The position numbers were made by a program, and so were the translations under genes. Below are positions 1-7,341 of a DNA stretch of 64,000 bases, in pieces (position 1 is the stretch's first letter; the number at the start of each line of letters is the position of its first letter). The stretch lies in NCBI GenBank assembly GCA_020073215.1, contig JAIQFO010000011.1, positions 62,001 through 126,000 of the forward strand, read 5' to 3'. This DNA is from Terriglobia bacterium. GTDB taxonomy: Bacteria; Acidobacteriota; Terriglobia; Terriglobales; Acidobacteriaceae. The notes under the pieces were generated by a model. It did not search any database. It was not told where the DNA came from and was given only the letters and a program-made list of their open reading frames with translations.

Positions 1-4
1 AGTA

Positions 5-1225
5 ATGAGCGCGATTATGAGCGCAATCATCATGAAGATGAAGTTTGTCTTCTGGCTCGCCGCCGCGCTGGTCGGCTACTCCTACCTCGGATATCCCGCG
101 TGGTTGTGGTTGCGCTGCCTATGGTCGCCACGTCCAGTGCGCCGCGGTTCTGTGCACGCCTCCACTGCTCCCGCCGTCACGGCGGTGATCGTCGTGCGCA
201 ATGAAGAAGCCATCGTCGCTCGCAAGCTCGATAACCTGCTGACCCTCGACTATCCGCCTGCGAAGCTCGACGTCGTCGTCGTCTCCGATGGTTCCAGCGA
301 TCGCACCCCCGCCATTCTCGCTGATTATGCTCGCGATTCCCGGTTGCGAATCGAAGAGCGGACTGAAGGGCGGGCCGGCGCGCACCCCAGAGTGCAAATC
401 GTGATCAAGCCCGTATCCCAGGGCAAAGCCGCTGGCCTCAATGATGCGATCAAGCTCGCCGCCGGAGAAGTGCTGCTGTTTACTGACGCCCGCCAGCACA
501 TCGAATCCGGCGCCCTACGCTTGCTCATCGAGAATTTCGCGGACCCCGAAGTCGGGGCTGCCAGTGGCGCCTTGATGCTCGGTGATGCTACCGCTGGAGA
601 GACCGGGAAGGGAATGGGGTTGTACTGGCTCATCGAAAAGAAGGTTCGCGAACTGGAGTCCGCCTCCGGTTCCGTCGCCGGCGCCACCGGCGCCCTCTAC
701 TGCGCCCGCCGGAGTTTGCTCAATGCGTCGCCCTTGGCGGAAGGCGCCATCCTCGACGACGTCCTGTTGCCCATGCAGATCGTACGCCAGGGATCGCGAG
801 TCGTCTTCGACCCCCGCGCCCGCGCCTGGGACTCGCCCGACTTGGGCAAAGGCCGTGAATTTTCGCGCAAGGTGCGCACCCTCACGGGCACCTATCAGCT
901 CCTGCAACTTGCTCCCTGGCTGTTGAGTTCCGAAAATGCGATTCGATTTGAATTCGTAAGTCACAAACTCTCGCGCCTGGCCGTACCCTTTGCCTTGCTG
1001 GCCCTTTTGATCGCCTCTGTGTTCCTGCCCCAGCCGTTCTATCGCGTGGCGCTCGGGGCGCAGCTCGCGTTTTACGCGCTCAGCCTGGCCCCGCTGGCGG
1101 GAGTCAAGATCGGCCCGCTTTCTCGTCTTGCCGATCCTGCCCGTACGGTCGTCGTCCTCAATTCCGCCGCCCTGGTTGCCTTCGTCAACTTTGTCACCGG
1201 CAGAAAGGCGGTCTGGCTGCGTTGA
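5..1225 (+). CDS. Glycosyltransferase family 2, membrane-anchored
   Basis: A 406-residue GT2 enzyme, expected to transfer a sugar from a nucleotide donor to a lipid-linked or growing exopolysaccharide at the inner face of the membrane. One hydrophobic segment lies near residues 12-30. The GT-A nucleotide-binding core follows, with VVSDGSSDRT near residues 93-102 and LLFTDARQ near 155-163, then an acidic DDVLLP stretch. Three C-terminal hydrophobic segments (about 317-390) resemble the cellulose-synthase-like membrane topology. In-frame ATGs at 5, 17, 32 and 38 leave the start unclear, and anything upstream is outside the window. Its TGA overlaps the next start (TTGA), indicating translational coupling within the exopolysaccharide locus. 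The family is clear; the sugar is unknown. Confidence 0.85.
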   Translation: MSAIMSAIIMKMKFVFWLAAALVGYSYLGYPAWLWLRCLWSPRPVRRGSVHASTAPAVTAVIVVRNEEAIVARKLDNLLTLDYPPAKLDVVVVSDGSSDRTPAILADYARDSRLRIEERTEGRAGAHPRVQIVIKPVSQGKAAGLNDAIKLAAGEVLLFTDARQHIESGALRLLIENFADPEVGAASGALMLGDATAGETGKGMGLYWLIEKKVRELESASGSVAGATGALYCARRSLLNASPLAEGAILDDVLLPMQIVRQGSRVVFDPRARAWDSPDLGKGREFSRKVRTLTGTYQLLQLAPWLLSSENAIRFEFVSHKLSRLAVPFALLALLIASVFLPQPFYRVALGAQLAFYALSLAPLAGVKIGPLSRLADPARTVVVLNSAALVAFVNFVTGRKAVWLR

Positions 1226-2514
1226 AAATTCTCTGGGTCAAAGCCGATAAGCTCCTTCCCGTGCAGAACGGCGGCAACATCCGCACGTACCACGTCTTGC
1301 GATATCTGTCGGCGCGCCACGAGCTTACGTTTTACTCTTACTATGCGGGGACGCCCGATCCGGATTATGAGCGCGAGTTGCAGCGGCATTTGCCGGGGGC
1401 TGTGGCCCTCTCGACCGGCAAGCGCGAACTCTCCGGAGCGGCGCGCGGCCTCGATTATCTGGCGCATCTCGGCGCCCGGCCACCCTATGCGGTCAGCCGC
1501 TTCGCGGACGCCAAAGTCCAGAAGCAGCTTCGCACCTGGTTCCGCGAGCAGCGCTTCGACGTCGCCGTTTGCGATTTCCTCGATGCCGCGGTTAACTTTC
1601 CCGGAAGGCTCAACATCCCCAGCGTGCTCTTCCAACACAACGTGGAAAGCGAAATCTGGCGCCGCCATTCCGCCACCGCCGACAATCCTGGGAAGAAGAT
1701 GATATACCGCACGGAATTCCGGAAAATGCTCCGCTATGAGCGCGCCGCAGTTTCGAAATTCCAGCATGTCATTGCCGTTTCCGAAAACGATCGCTCCCTG
1801 ATGACCCAGTGGGTGGATGGAGACCGCGTGACCGTCGTCCCCACCGGAGTCGATCTTGCCGAGTATCGTCCTGATCCGGCAAATTCGAATTCCGATTCGG
1901 CAAATCCGAATTCCGATCCGAATGCATCCGCGCCCCTCATCACATTTGTGGGCGCCATGGACTGGGAGCCGAACGTCGACGGCGTCGAATATTTCTGCGC
2001 TGAGGTCTGGCCTTCGATCAAGGCCGAAGTGCCGCAGGCCCGATTCCGCATCGTCGGCCGCAATCCGGGCCGCCGTGTTCAGAGGTGGGTCTCCATCGAT
2101 GCCTCGATCGAAGTGACCGGCCGCGTACCCTCGGTCGTCGAGCATCTGCGCCAGTCCGCCGTAGTCGTTGTTCCCCTGCGCATTGGCGGCGGAACGCGTC
2201 TGAAAATCTACGAGGCCATGGCCGCCGGAAGGGCGGTCGTTTCCACCACCGTCGGCGCGGAAGGATTGGATGTTCACCACGGACACGACATTACGCTGGC
2301 CGACGACGCCCGTTCCTTCGCCCAGGCTGTGATCGCTCTGTTGCGCGATCCGGAACTGCGCCGCCGTTACCAAACCGCCGCCGCCGGAACCGCCGCCCGC
2401 TACGACTGGCCGGCGATCGGCGAGCGCTTTGCCCAGGTCTTGCAGTCGGTCGCGGAAAGAAAATCTCGAGCGTTGTGTGCGATTCCGCCACGTTTCGCGG
2501 AAAAGAAAGCTTAA
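1222..2514 (+). CDS. Glycosyltransferase family 4 (GT-B)
   Basis: A 430-residue GT-B glycosyltransferase. The N-terminal acceptor domain begins KILWVKADKLLPVQNGG, and the C-terminal donor domain carries ITFVGAMDW, an RIVGRNPG stretch and the IGGGTRLKIYEAMAAGR motif (about 325-345) typical of GT4 nucleotide-sugar binding. It starts at TTG 1222, overlapping the preceding stop by 4 bases, so translation is probably coupled. Between the two domains (about residues 219-232) an in-frame 21-bp tandem duplication encodes two copies of a PANSNSD-like heptapeptide. It acts in the cytoplasm on surface-polysaccharide assembly; donor and acceptor cannot be read from sequence. Confidence 0.85.
   Translation: MKILWVKADKLLPVQNGGNIRTYHVLRYLSARHELTFYSYYAGTPDPDYERELQRHLPGAVALSTGKRELSGAARGLDYLAHLGARPPYAVSRFADAKVQKQLRTWFREQRFDVAVCDFLDAAVNFPGRLNIPSVLFQHNVESEIWRRHSATADNPGKKMIYRTEFRKMLRYERAAVSKFQHVIAVSENDRSLMTQWVDGDRVTVVPTGVDLAEYRPDPANSNSDSANPNSDPNASAPLITFVGAMDWEPNVDGVEYFCAEVWPSIKAEVPQARFRIVGRNPGRRVQRWVSIDASIEVTGRVPSVVEHLRQSAVVVVPLRIGGGTRLKIYEAMAAGRAVVSTTVGAEGLDVHHGHDITLADDARSFAQAVIALLRDPELRRRYQTAAAGTAARYDWPAIGERFAQVLQSVAERKSRALCAIPPRFAEKKA
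1877..1918 (+). repeat. 21-bp in-frame tandem duplication inside a GT4 gene
   Basis: Two adjacent 21-bp units (1877-1897 and 1898-1918) differ at two positions, and a partial third copy may follow. They encode an Asn/Ser/Pro/Asp-rich linker between the two GT-B half domains. The frame is preserved, so the duplication is tolerated. Confidence 0.8.
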
Positions 2515-2532
2515 GAAGAAAAAGAGGAATTT

Positions 2533-3891
2533 GTGGTTATCGAAGATAACGGCAACCTGGTACCGGCGGAAGTCTCGGAAAGGCGGACATCGTTCCGGGT
2601 CGCGGATCCGACTAAGATGGCCTTCTTCTGGCTCACCGCCTTCTTCGTGGTTTACTGCGCCCGCCCGGAAGACTGGATTCCAGGTCTCAAGTATGTTCCC
2701 CTCGCCAAGATCACCGCCATCTTCGCCATTTGGGGCCTATTCAGCGCCCAGGGGAAAACCAAACGCACCTTCAAGGATCTGCCCAAGGAAGCAAGCATCC
2801 TCCTGATCATGATTGGCCTTCTCTATGTGGGAGCATTCTTGTCTCCGATCTGGATCGGCGGTGCGGTGAGTCATACCATTGATTTTTCCAAGATCTACAT
2901 TGCCTGGGTGCTGGTTTTCCTCCTGATTACGACCTTTGACCGCTTGCGGCGAATCATCTTCATCCAGACATTTTCGGTGGTCGTGGTTTGTGCTGTTGCC
3001 ATCGTCAAGGGCCACAGCCTGCCCCGCCTCGAAGGTGCGCTGGGTGGCATCTATTCGAACCCGAATGATCTTGCATTTGCCATTGTGTTGACCCTGCCGT
3101 TCGCGCTGGCCTTCATGGTCACCTCGAAGAACCCGGTCGTCAAAGTGTTTTGGCTCTGCGGAATGCTGGTGATGATGGTCGCCATTTTTATGACCGCGTC
3201 CCGCGCCGGTTTCATCGATCTCATCATCTCCGGCAGTGTTACTCTCTACTTCTTCGCCATCAAGGGGAGGCGCTTTTACCTGCTCGTGGCCACGTTTCTC
3301 GTCGGCGTCGTAGTGATGGGCGCCTTCGGCGGAAAACTCATCGACCGTTTCGAAGCCATGGGAGGCGGCAGCACGGACGTGAAGTCCGCCTACGGTTCCT
3401 ACGAGGACCGCAAGTACCTAATGGTCCGCGCGGTCGATGCTATCGAACACTACCCCATCTTTGGTCTGGGCGCGCACAACTTCTACACCTACTCGCTGAT
3501 CTGGCACGACGTGCACATGACCTACCTCCAGATCGGCGCCGATGGCGGCATCGCGGTTCTGGTTCTCTACCTCATGTTTTTCTACCGCGGTTTTAAGAAT
3601 CTGAAAATCCTCCGCCACACCAAGAATCTTGATCCCGACATCGTGTTGTACATCGGGGCATTGCAGAGTTCCCTGGTCGGCTTTGTCGTGGGAGCTTGCT
3701 TTGCCCCCGAGGGATACCAGTATTTCCCCTATTTTGCGGTGGCGTTTACGGCTACCCTGTTGCGGACAATCCAAGAACAACAGCAAGAACAAGGGACCGG
3801 CACGGCGCCTCCGCCGCCGAAAAGACCGCATCATTTCCTGGAGGTTTATGCCGATCGCAAATCCACCCGCGCCGTTTCCCCGGTTCGCTGA
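2533..3891 (+). CDS. O-antigen ligase/polymerase-type membrane protein (Wzy-like)
   Basis: A 452-residue polytopic membrane protein with roughly ten to eleven hydrophobic segments from residue 30 to 420, and a large external loop with many charged and aromatic residues (about 265-330, FEAMGGGSTDVKSAYGSYEDR then GLGAHNFYTYSLIWHDVHM). This arrangement, including the H-rich loop before the last helices, is that of the Wzy_C/O-antigen ligase superfamily, which polymerises or ligates undecaprenyl-linked glycans on the periplasmic side. It starts at GTG 2533, 18 bases after the GT4 stop, in the same transcriptional direction. Which of polymerase or ligase it is cannot be decided. Confidence 0.75.
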   Translation: MVIEDNGNLVPAEVSERRTSFRVADPTKMAFFWLTAFFVVYCARPEDWIPGLKYVPLAKITAIFAIWGLFSAQGKTKRTFKDLPKEASILLIMIGLLYVGAFLSPIWIGGAVSHTIDFSKIYIAWVLVFLLITTFDRLRRIIFIQTFSVVVVCAVAIVKGHSLPRLEGALGGIYSNPNDLAFAIVLTLPFALAFMVTSKNPVVKVFWLCGMLVMMVAIFMTASRAGFIDLIISGSVTLYFFAIKGRRFYLLVATFLVGVVVMGAFGGKLIDRFEAMGGGSTDVKSAYGSYEDRKYLMVRAVDAIEHYPIFGLGAHNFYTYSLIWHDVHMTYLQIGADGGIAVLVLYLMFFYRGFKNLKILRHTKNLDPDIVLYIGALQSSLVGFVVGACFAPEGYQYFPYFAVAFTATLLRTIQEQQQEQGTGTAPPPPKRPHHFLEVYADRKSTRAVSPVR

Positions 3892-3990
3892 TAGATTCGT
3901 ATCGGGATATTGCTTCGCGATACGGTATCGAACAGGGCTGCGGAAAAGACGCGGTGCAGTATCTGATTTTGGATGGCGCAGCGCCGGGGT

Positions 3991-4021
3991 CCCCAGCACG
4001 CCCGATTTTGGCGTGATGGGG
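3991..4021. repeat. Palindromic intergenic repeat, GGTGCCCCA family
   Basis: A 12-bp arm CCCCAGCACGCC and its near-complement GGCGTGATGGGG (11 of 12 pair) flank a 7-base loop. This is one member of a family also seen at 8564, 10989, 12491 and 29301. The rest of the 3892-4163 gap shows no gene that I can support. Confidence 0.65.
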
Positions 4022-4163
4022 TGGAGCGATTCAGCACTGCGGTGACTAGACTATTTTCAATACCGGCTTTAGCCGCTGAGGCCGCTCTGCGGCAGAGAAG
4101 ACACTTGTTCTGTGGCTGCTGAAAAATCGGATGCCTCTGCGGGATTGTGCATTCGAAAAACAG

Positions 4164-5339
4164 ATGCGTCTCAAGAAACAACTCGCCTACGCCAGAAAGA
4201 TCCTGCCGTCGGCGACCTGGCGCGCCTTGCGATCGCCAGTCCGCGGCCCCGTGCACCTGATCTTGGCCCTGGCCGATCATTTCGAACCGTCCATTGTTCC
4301 CGAAGACGGTCAAAAGCGCGCCCCTCGCCCCGAACAGGAGCGCCGCTTGGAATGGTGGACGCGCGAATATCCCAGGGTCGTCGACCCTTGGCGCGACCAC
4401 GATGGCCGCCCGCTCGTCCACACCTACTTCTATCCCGCCGAGCAATACGATGAGGGCTTGCTCGACATGCTTGCCGATCACTGCCACGCCGGCTGGGGAG
4501 AAGTCGAGATTCATCTGCACCACGGCATCCCGCATGCCGATACCGGCGACAATACACGCCAAGTGCTCACGGAATTCCGCGACCGGCTCGCCTTCCGCCA
4601 TCGCTGCCTGGCTCGGGAAGAAGGTTCCACTCGTCCCGGCTACGCGTTTGTGCACGGAAATTTCGCGCTCGCCAACTCCGCCGGGGGGCGCTTCTGTGGC
4701 GTCGATTCAGAAATGCAGATTCTCGCCGAGACCGGCTGCTACGCCGACATGACGCTGCCCGCTGCCTACTGGGATCCGGCCCAGACCGAGAAGATTAATT
4801 CCCTCTACGAATGCGCCCTTCCGCTCGATCAAGGCGTGCCGCATCGCAAGGGCCACGACTTGGTTGCGGGACGCGTGCCCAAAACTTTTCCTCTCATCGT
4901 CCAAGGTCCGCTGGTAACCGACCTTCGGCGCACCTTTCGTTCTGCCCGTCCCGCATTCGACAACGGCGCCCTCACCGGATCTAAGCCTCCGACCATGAAC
5001 CGGTTCGCCCTCTGGAAACAGGCGCAAGTCCGCGTCGTCGGCCGCCCCGACTGGCTCTTTATCAAGCTGCATTGCCATAGCATGGATCCGACCCAGAAAG
5101 ACGCCGTGATCGGCGACAGCTTCCGCACTTTTCTTGCCGCCCTGGTCGGCGGCGCCGCCGACAGGAAGGAAACGCTCCACTTTGTTGCCGCGCGTGAGAT
5201 GACCAACATCTTGCTCGCTGCTTGCGACGGCCGCAACGGCAATCCCGGCGATTACCGCGATTACCGTTTCAAGCGAATTGCCGAGACCGGGCTCTCGGCG
5301 GAGAAGACCAGTTCCGTCCCCGTTGATCTAAGAGGATGA
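4164..5339 (+). CDS. Putative polysaccharide deacetylase-like protein of the EPS locus
   Basis: About 391 residues from the ATG at 4164; an upstream ATG at 4131 would add 11 residues. Neither start has a good ribosome site. An early LALADHFEPS segment and a WGEVEIHLHHGIPH segment (His-rich, about residues 115-127) are followed by FVHGNFALANS. This resembles the metal-binding D/H-H layout of NodB-like carbohydrate esterases, but I cannot match every canonical motif. It sits between the polymerase-type gene and an AsnB-type amidotransferase, as in exosortase-associated EPS loci that carry a deacetylase. Function is inferred mainly from context and these motifs; it could be an unrelated conserved EPS protein. 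Confidence 0.55.
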   Translation: MRLKKQLAYARKILPSATWRALRSPVRGPVHLILALADHFEPSIVPEDGQKRAPRPEQERRLEWWTREYPRVVDPWRDHDGRPLVHTYFYPAEQYDEGLLDMLADHCHAGWGEVEIHLHHGIPHADTGDNTRQVLTEFRDRLAFRHRCLAREEGSTRPGYAFVHGNFALANSAGGRFCGVDSEMQILAETGCYADMTLPAAYWDPAQTEKINSLYECALPLDQGVPHRKGHDLVAGRVPKTFPLIVQGPLVTDLRRTFRSARPAFDNGALTGSKPPTMNRFALWKQAQVRVVGRPDWLFIKLHCHSMDPTQKDAVIGDSFRTFLAALVGGAADRKETLHFVAAREMTNILLAACDGRNGNPGDYRDYRFKRIAETGLSAEKTSSVPVDLRG

Positions 5340-5363
5340 TCTGAGAGGATAGATACCAGCGCC

Positions 5364-7337
5364 ATGTGCGGAATTGCCGGAGTGGTGAGTACAACTCGCG
5401 AGAGCAACATCACCGAAGCTCTCGTCCACCACATGTGCCAACAGATCGTGTACCGCGGCCCCGACGATGAAGGACTCTACGTCGCCGACGGCGCCGGTCT
5501 CGGCATGCGCCGCCTCTCCATCATTGACCTCTCCGGAGGCCATCAGCCCGTTTTCAACGAGGACCGCAGTGCCTGGATCGTTTTCAACGGAGAGATTTAC
5601 AATTTTCCCGAACTCCGCCCCCAGCTCGAAAGCCGCGGCCATCGCTTCTACACCCACACCGACACCGAGGTCATCGTTCATCTCTACGAAGAGATGGGCG
5701 CCAACTGCGTCCAGAAACTGCGCGGCATGTTCGCCCTCGCCATCTACGACAAGACGAAGCGCAAATTAACCTTGGCGCGCGACCGTTTGGGCAAGAAGCC
5801 CCTGCACTACGCGCTCCACAACGGTACCCTGTACTTCGCTTCCGAAATCAAATCGATCCTCGCCGTGGCACCGGAGCTCGCCGAAGTCAACTCCCAGGCC
5901 CTGCTCGAATATCTCTATTTCGGATACGTTCCCGACCCCATTACCGCATTCACCGGGATTCACAAGCTTCCGCCCGGACACCTGCTCGAGTTTCAAGACG
6001 GCAAAATCGGCGTCCGCCAATATTGGGATCTGCCGGCCTACGACACCTATTTCCCCAAGAGCGAAGAGGAGTGTCTGGAAGAGTTAGAACGCCGCTTGTT
6101 CGAGGCCACGCGCATCCGCCTCATCTCCGACGTCCCGCTCGGCGCTTTCCTCAGCGGCGGAGTCGATTCCTCCACCATCGTCGCCCTGATGGCCCGCGCC
6201 AGTTCCGGCCCCGTGAAGACCTTCTCCATCGGTTTCAAGCACGACGACTTCAACGAGGCCCACTACGCCCGCATCGTCGCCCAGAAGTTCTCGACCGATC
6301 ATCACGAGATGATCCTCGAGCCCGACGTAGTCCAGACGGTTGAGCATCTCACCAGTTCGCTCGAAGAGCCCTTCGGCGATTCTTCCATGCTGCCTACCTA
6401 TTACGTTTCGCAGATGGCCCGCGAGCATGTGACCGTCGCTCTTTCCGGCGACGGCGGCGACGAGATGTTCGCCGGATACACGCGCTACGGCATTCACGCC
6501 GGCTACCGCATCTTCGAGCACATTCCCGGCTGGGCTCGCGGCTTGTTTCGCAACCAGATCTTTCCGCGCCTGCCCCGCACCATGCGCGGACGCGCTCTTG
6601 CCTACAACGTTTCGCTGCCCTGGCAGGAGCGTTACATCGATCAACTTTCGTTCGTCCCTGGTTTTGAGCGCAAGCTGCCGCTGCTTTCCGATGGTTTCCG
6701 CGACGTACTTCGCCGCAGCGACGATCCGGGCAACGCTCTCCGGCGCTACTTTACCCACAGCCCCGCCCGCGACCCGCTTAGCCAGCTTCTCTACGTCGAT
6801 GCCAAAACCTACATGGTCGGCGACATCCTCACCAAAGTGGACCGCATGAGCATGCTGAATTCGCTCGAAGTGCGCGTCCCCATCCTCGATCATGAGGTCG
6901 TCGAATGGGCCGCCGGCCTCTCCTCCGCATGGAAGATGCGCGGCCGCCAGCAGAAATACATCCTGTTAAAGCTCGCCGAGCGCGTCGGCGTGCCCCGGGA
7001 AGCGCTCTACCGCAAGAAGCAGGGGTTCGCGCTTCCGCTCAACCACTGGATGCACCATGAACTCAAAGACATGTTGACCATCCTGCTCGAGCCCCGAACC
7101 CTCGATCGCGGTTACTTCGCCGCCGCCGGGGTCCGCAAATTAATGGACGATCACCTTGTCCGCCACCGCGGGAATACCGCGCGTATATGGCGTTTGCTGA
7201 TGTTCGAGCTCTGGCATCGTAACTTCCTCGAACGATTCATCAAGCCCGCTGGGCTGTTTTCACTCTCCGTGGTCGCCGACTCGCGCCGCCAGGCGCCCGA
7301 TTCCGCCGCCTTGGCCTCGGCGCCGGTGGGAGGATGA
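5364..7337 (+). CDS. asnB: Asparagine synthase-type glutamine amidotransferase
   Basis: A 657-residue AsnB-family enzyme. Cys2 of MCGIAGVV is the class II glutamine amidotransferase nucleophile, and NGEIYNF and DTEVIVHLYEEMG complete that domain (1-200). The synthetase domain carries the ATP PP-loop LSGGVDSS near residue 265 and a DILTKVDRMSM stretch near 490. Biochemically it should transfer glutamine-derived ammonia to an adenylated carboxylate. In an EPS locus such proteins usually amidate a sugar acid or are exosortase-associated amidotransferases rather than housekeeping asparagine synthetase. Its ATG follows the deacetylase-like gene by 24 bases, and its stop is 4 bases before the next GTG. 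Confidence 0.88.
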   Translation: MCGIAGVVSTTRESNITEALVHHMCQQIVYRGPDDEGLYVADGAGLGMRRLSIIDLSGGHQPVFNEDRSAWIVFNGEIYNFPELRPQLESRGHRFYTHTDTEVIVHLYEEMGANCVQKLRGMFALAIYDKTKRKLTLARDRLGKKPLHYALHNGTLYFASEIKSILAVAPELAEVNSQALLEYLYFGYVPDPITAFTGIHKLPPGHLLEFQDGKIGVRQYWDLPAYDTYFPKSEEECLEELERRLFEATRIRLISDVPLGAFLSGGVDSSTIVALMARASSGPVKTFSIGFKHDDFNEAHYARIVAQKFSTDHHEMILEPDVVQTVEHLTSSLEEPFGDSSMLPTYYVSQMAREHVTVALSGDGGDEMFAGYTRYGIHAGYRIFEHIPGWARGLFRNQIFPRLPRTMRGRALAYNVSLPWQERYIDQLSFVPGFERKLPLLSDGFRDVLRRSDDPGNALRRYFTHSPARDPLSQLLYVDAKTYMVGDILTKVDRMSMLNSLEVRVPILDHEVVEWAAGLSSAWKMRGRQQKYILLKLAERVGVPREALYRKKQGFALPLNHWMHHELKDMLTILLEPRTLDRGYFAAAGVRKLMDDHLVRHRGNTARIWRLLMFELWHRNFLERFIKPAGLFSLSVVADSRRQAPDSAALASAPVGG

Positions 7338-7341
7338 CCGG

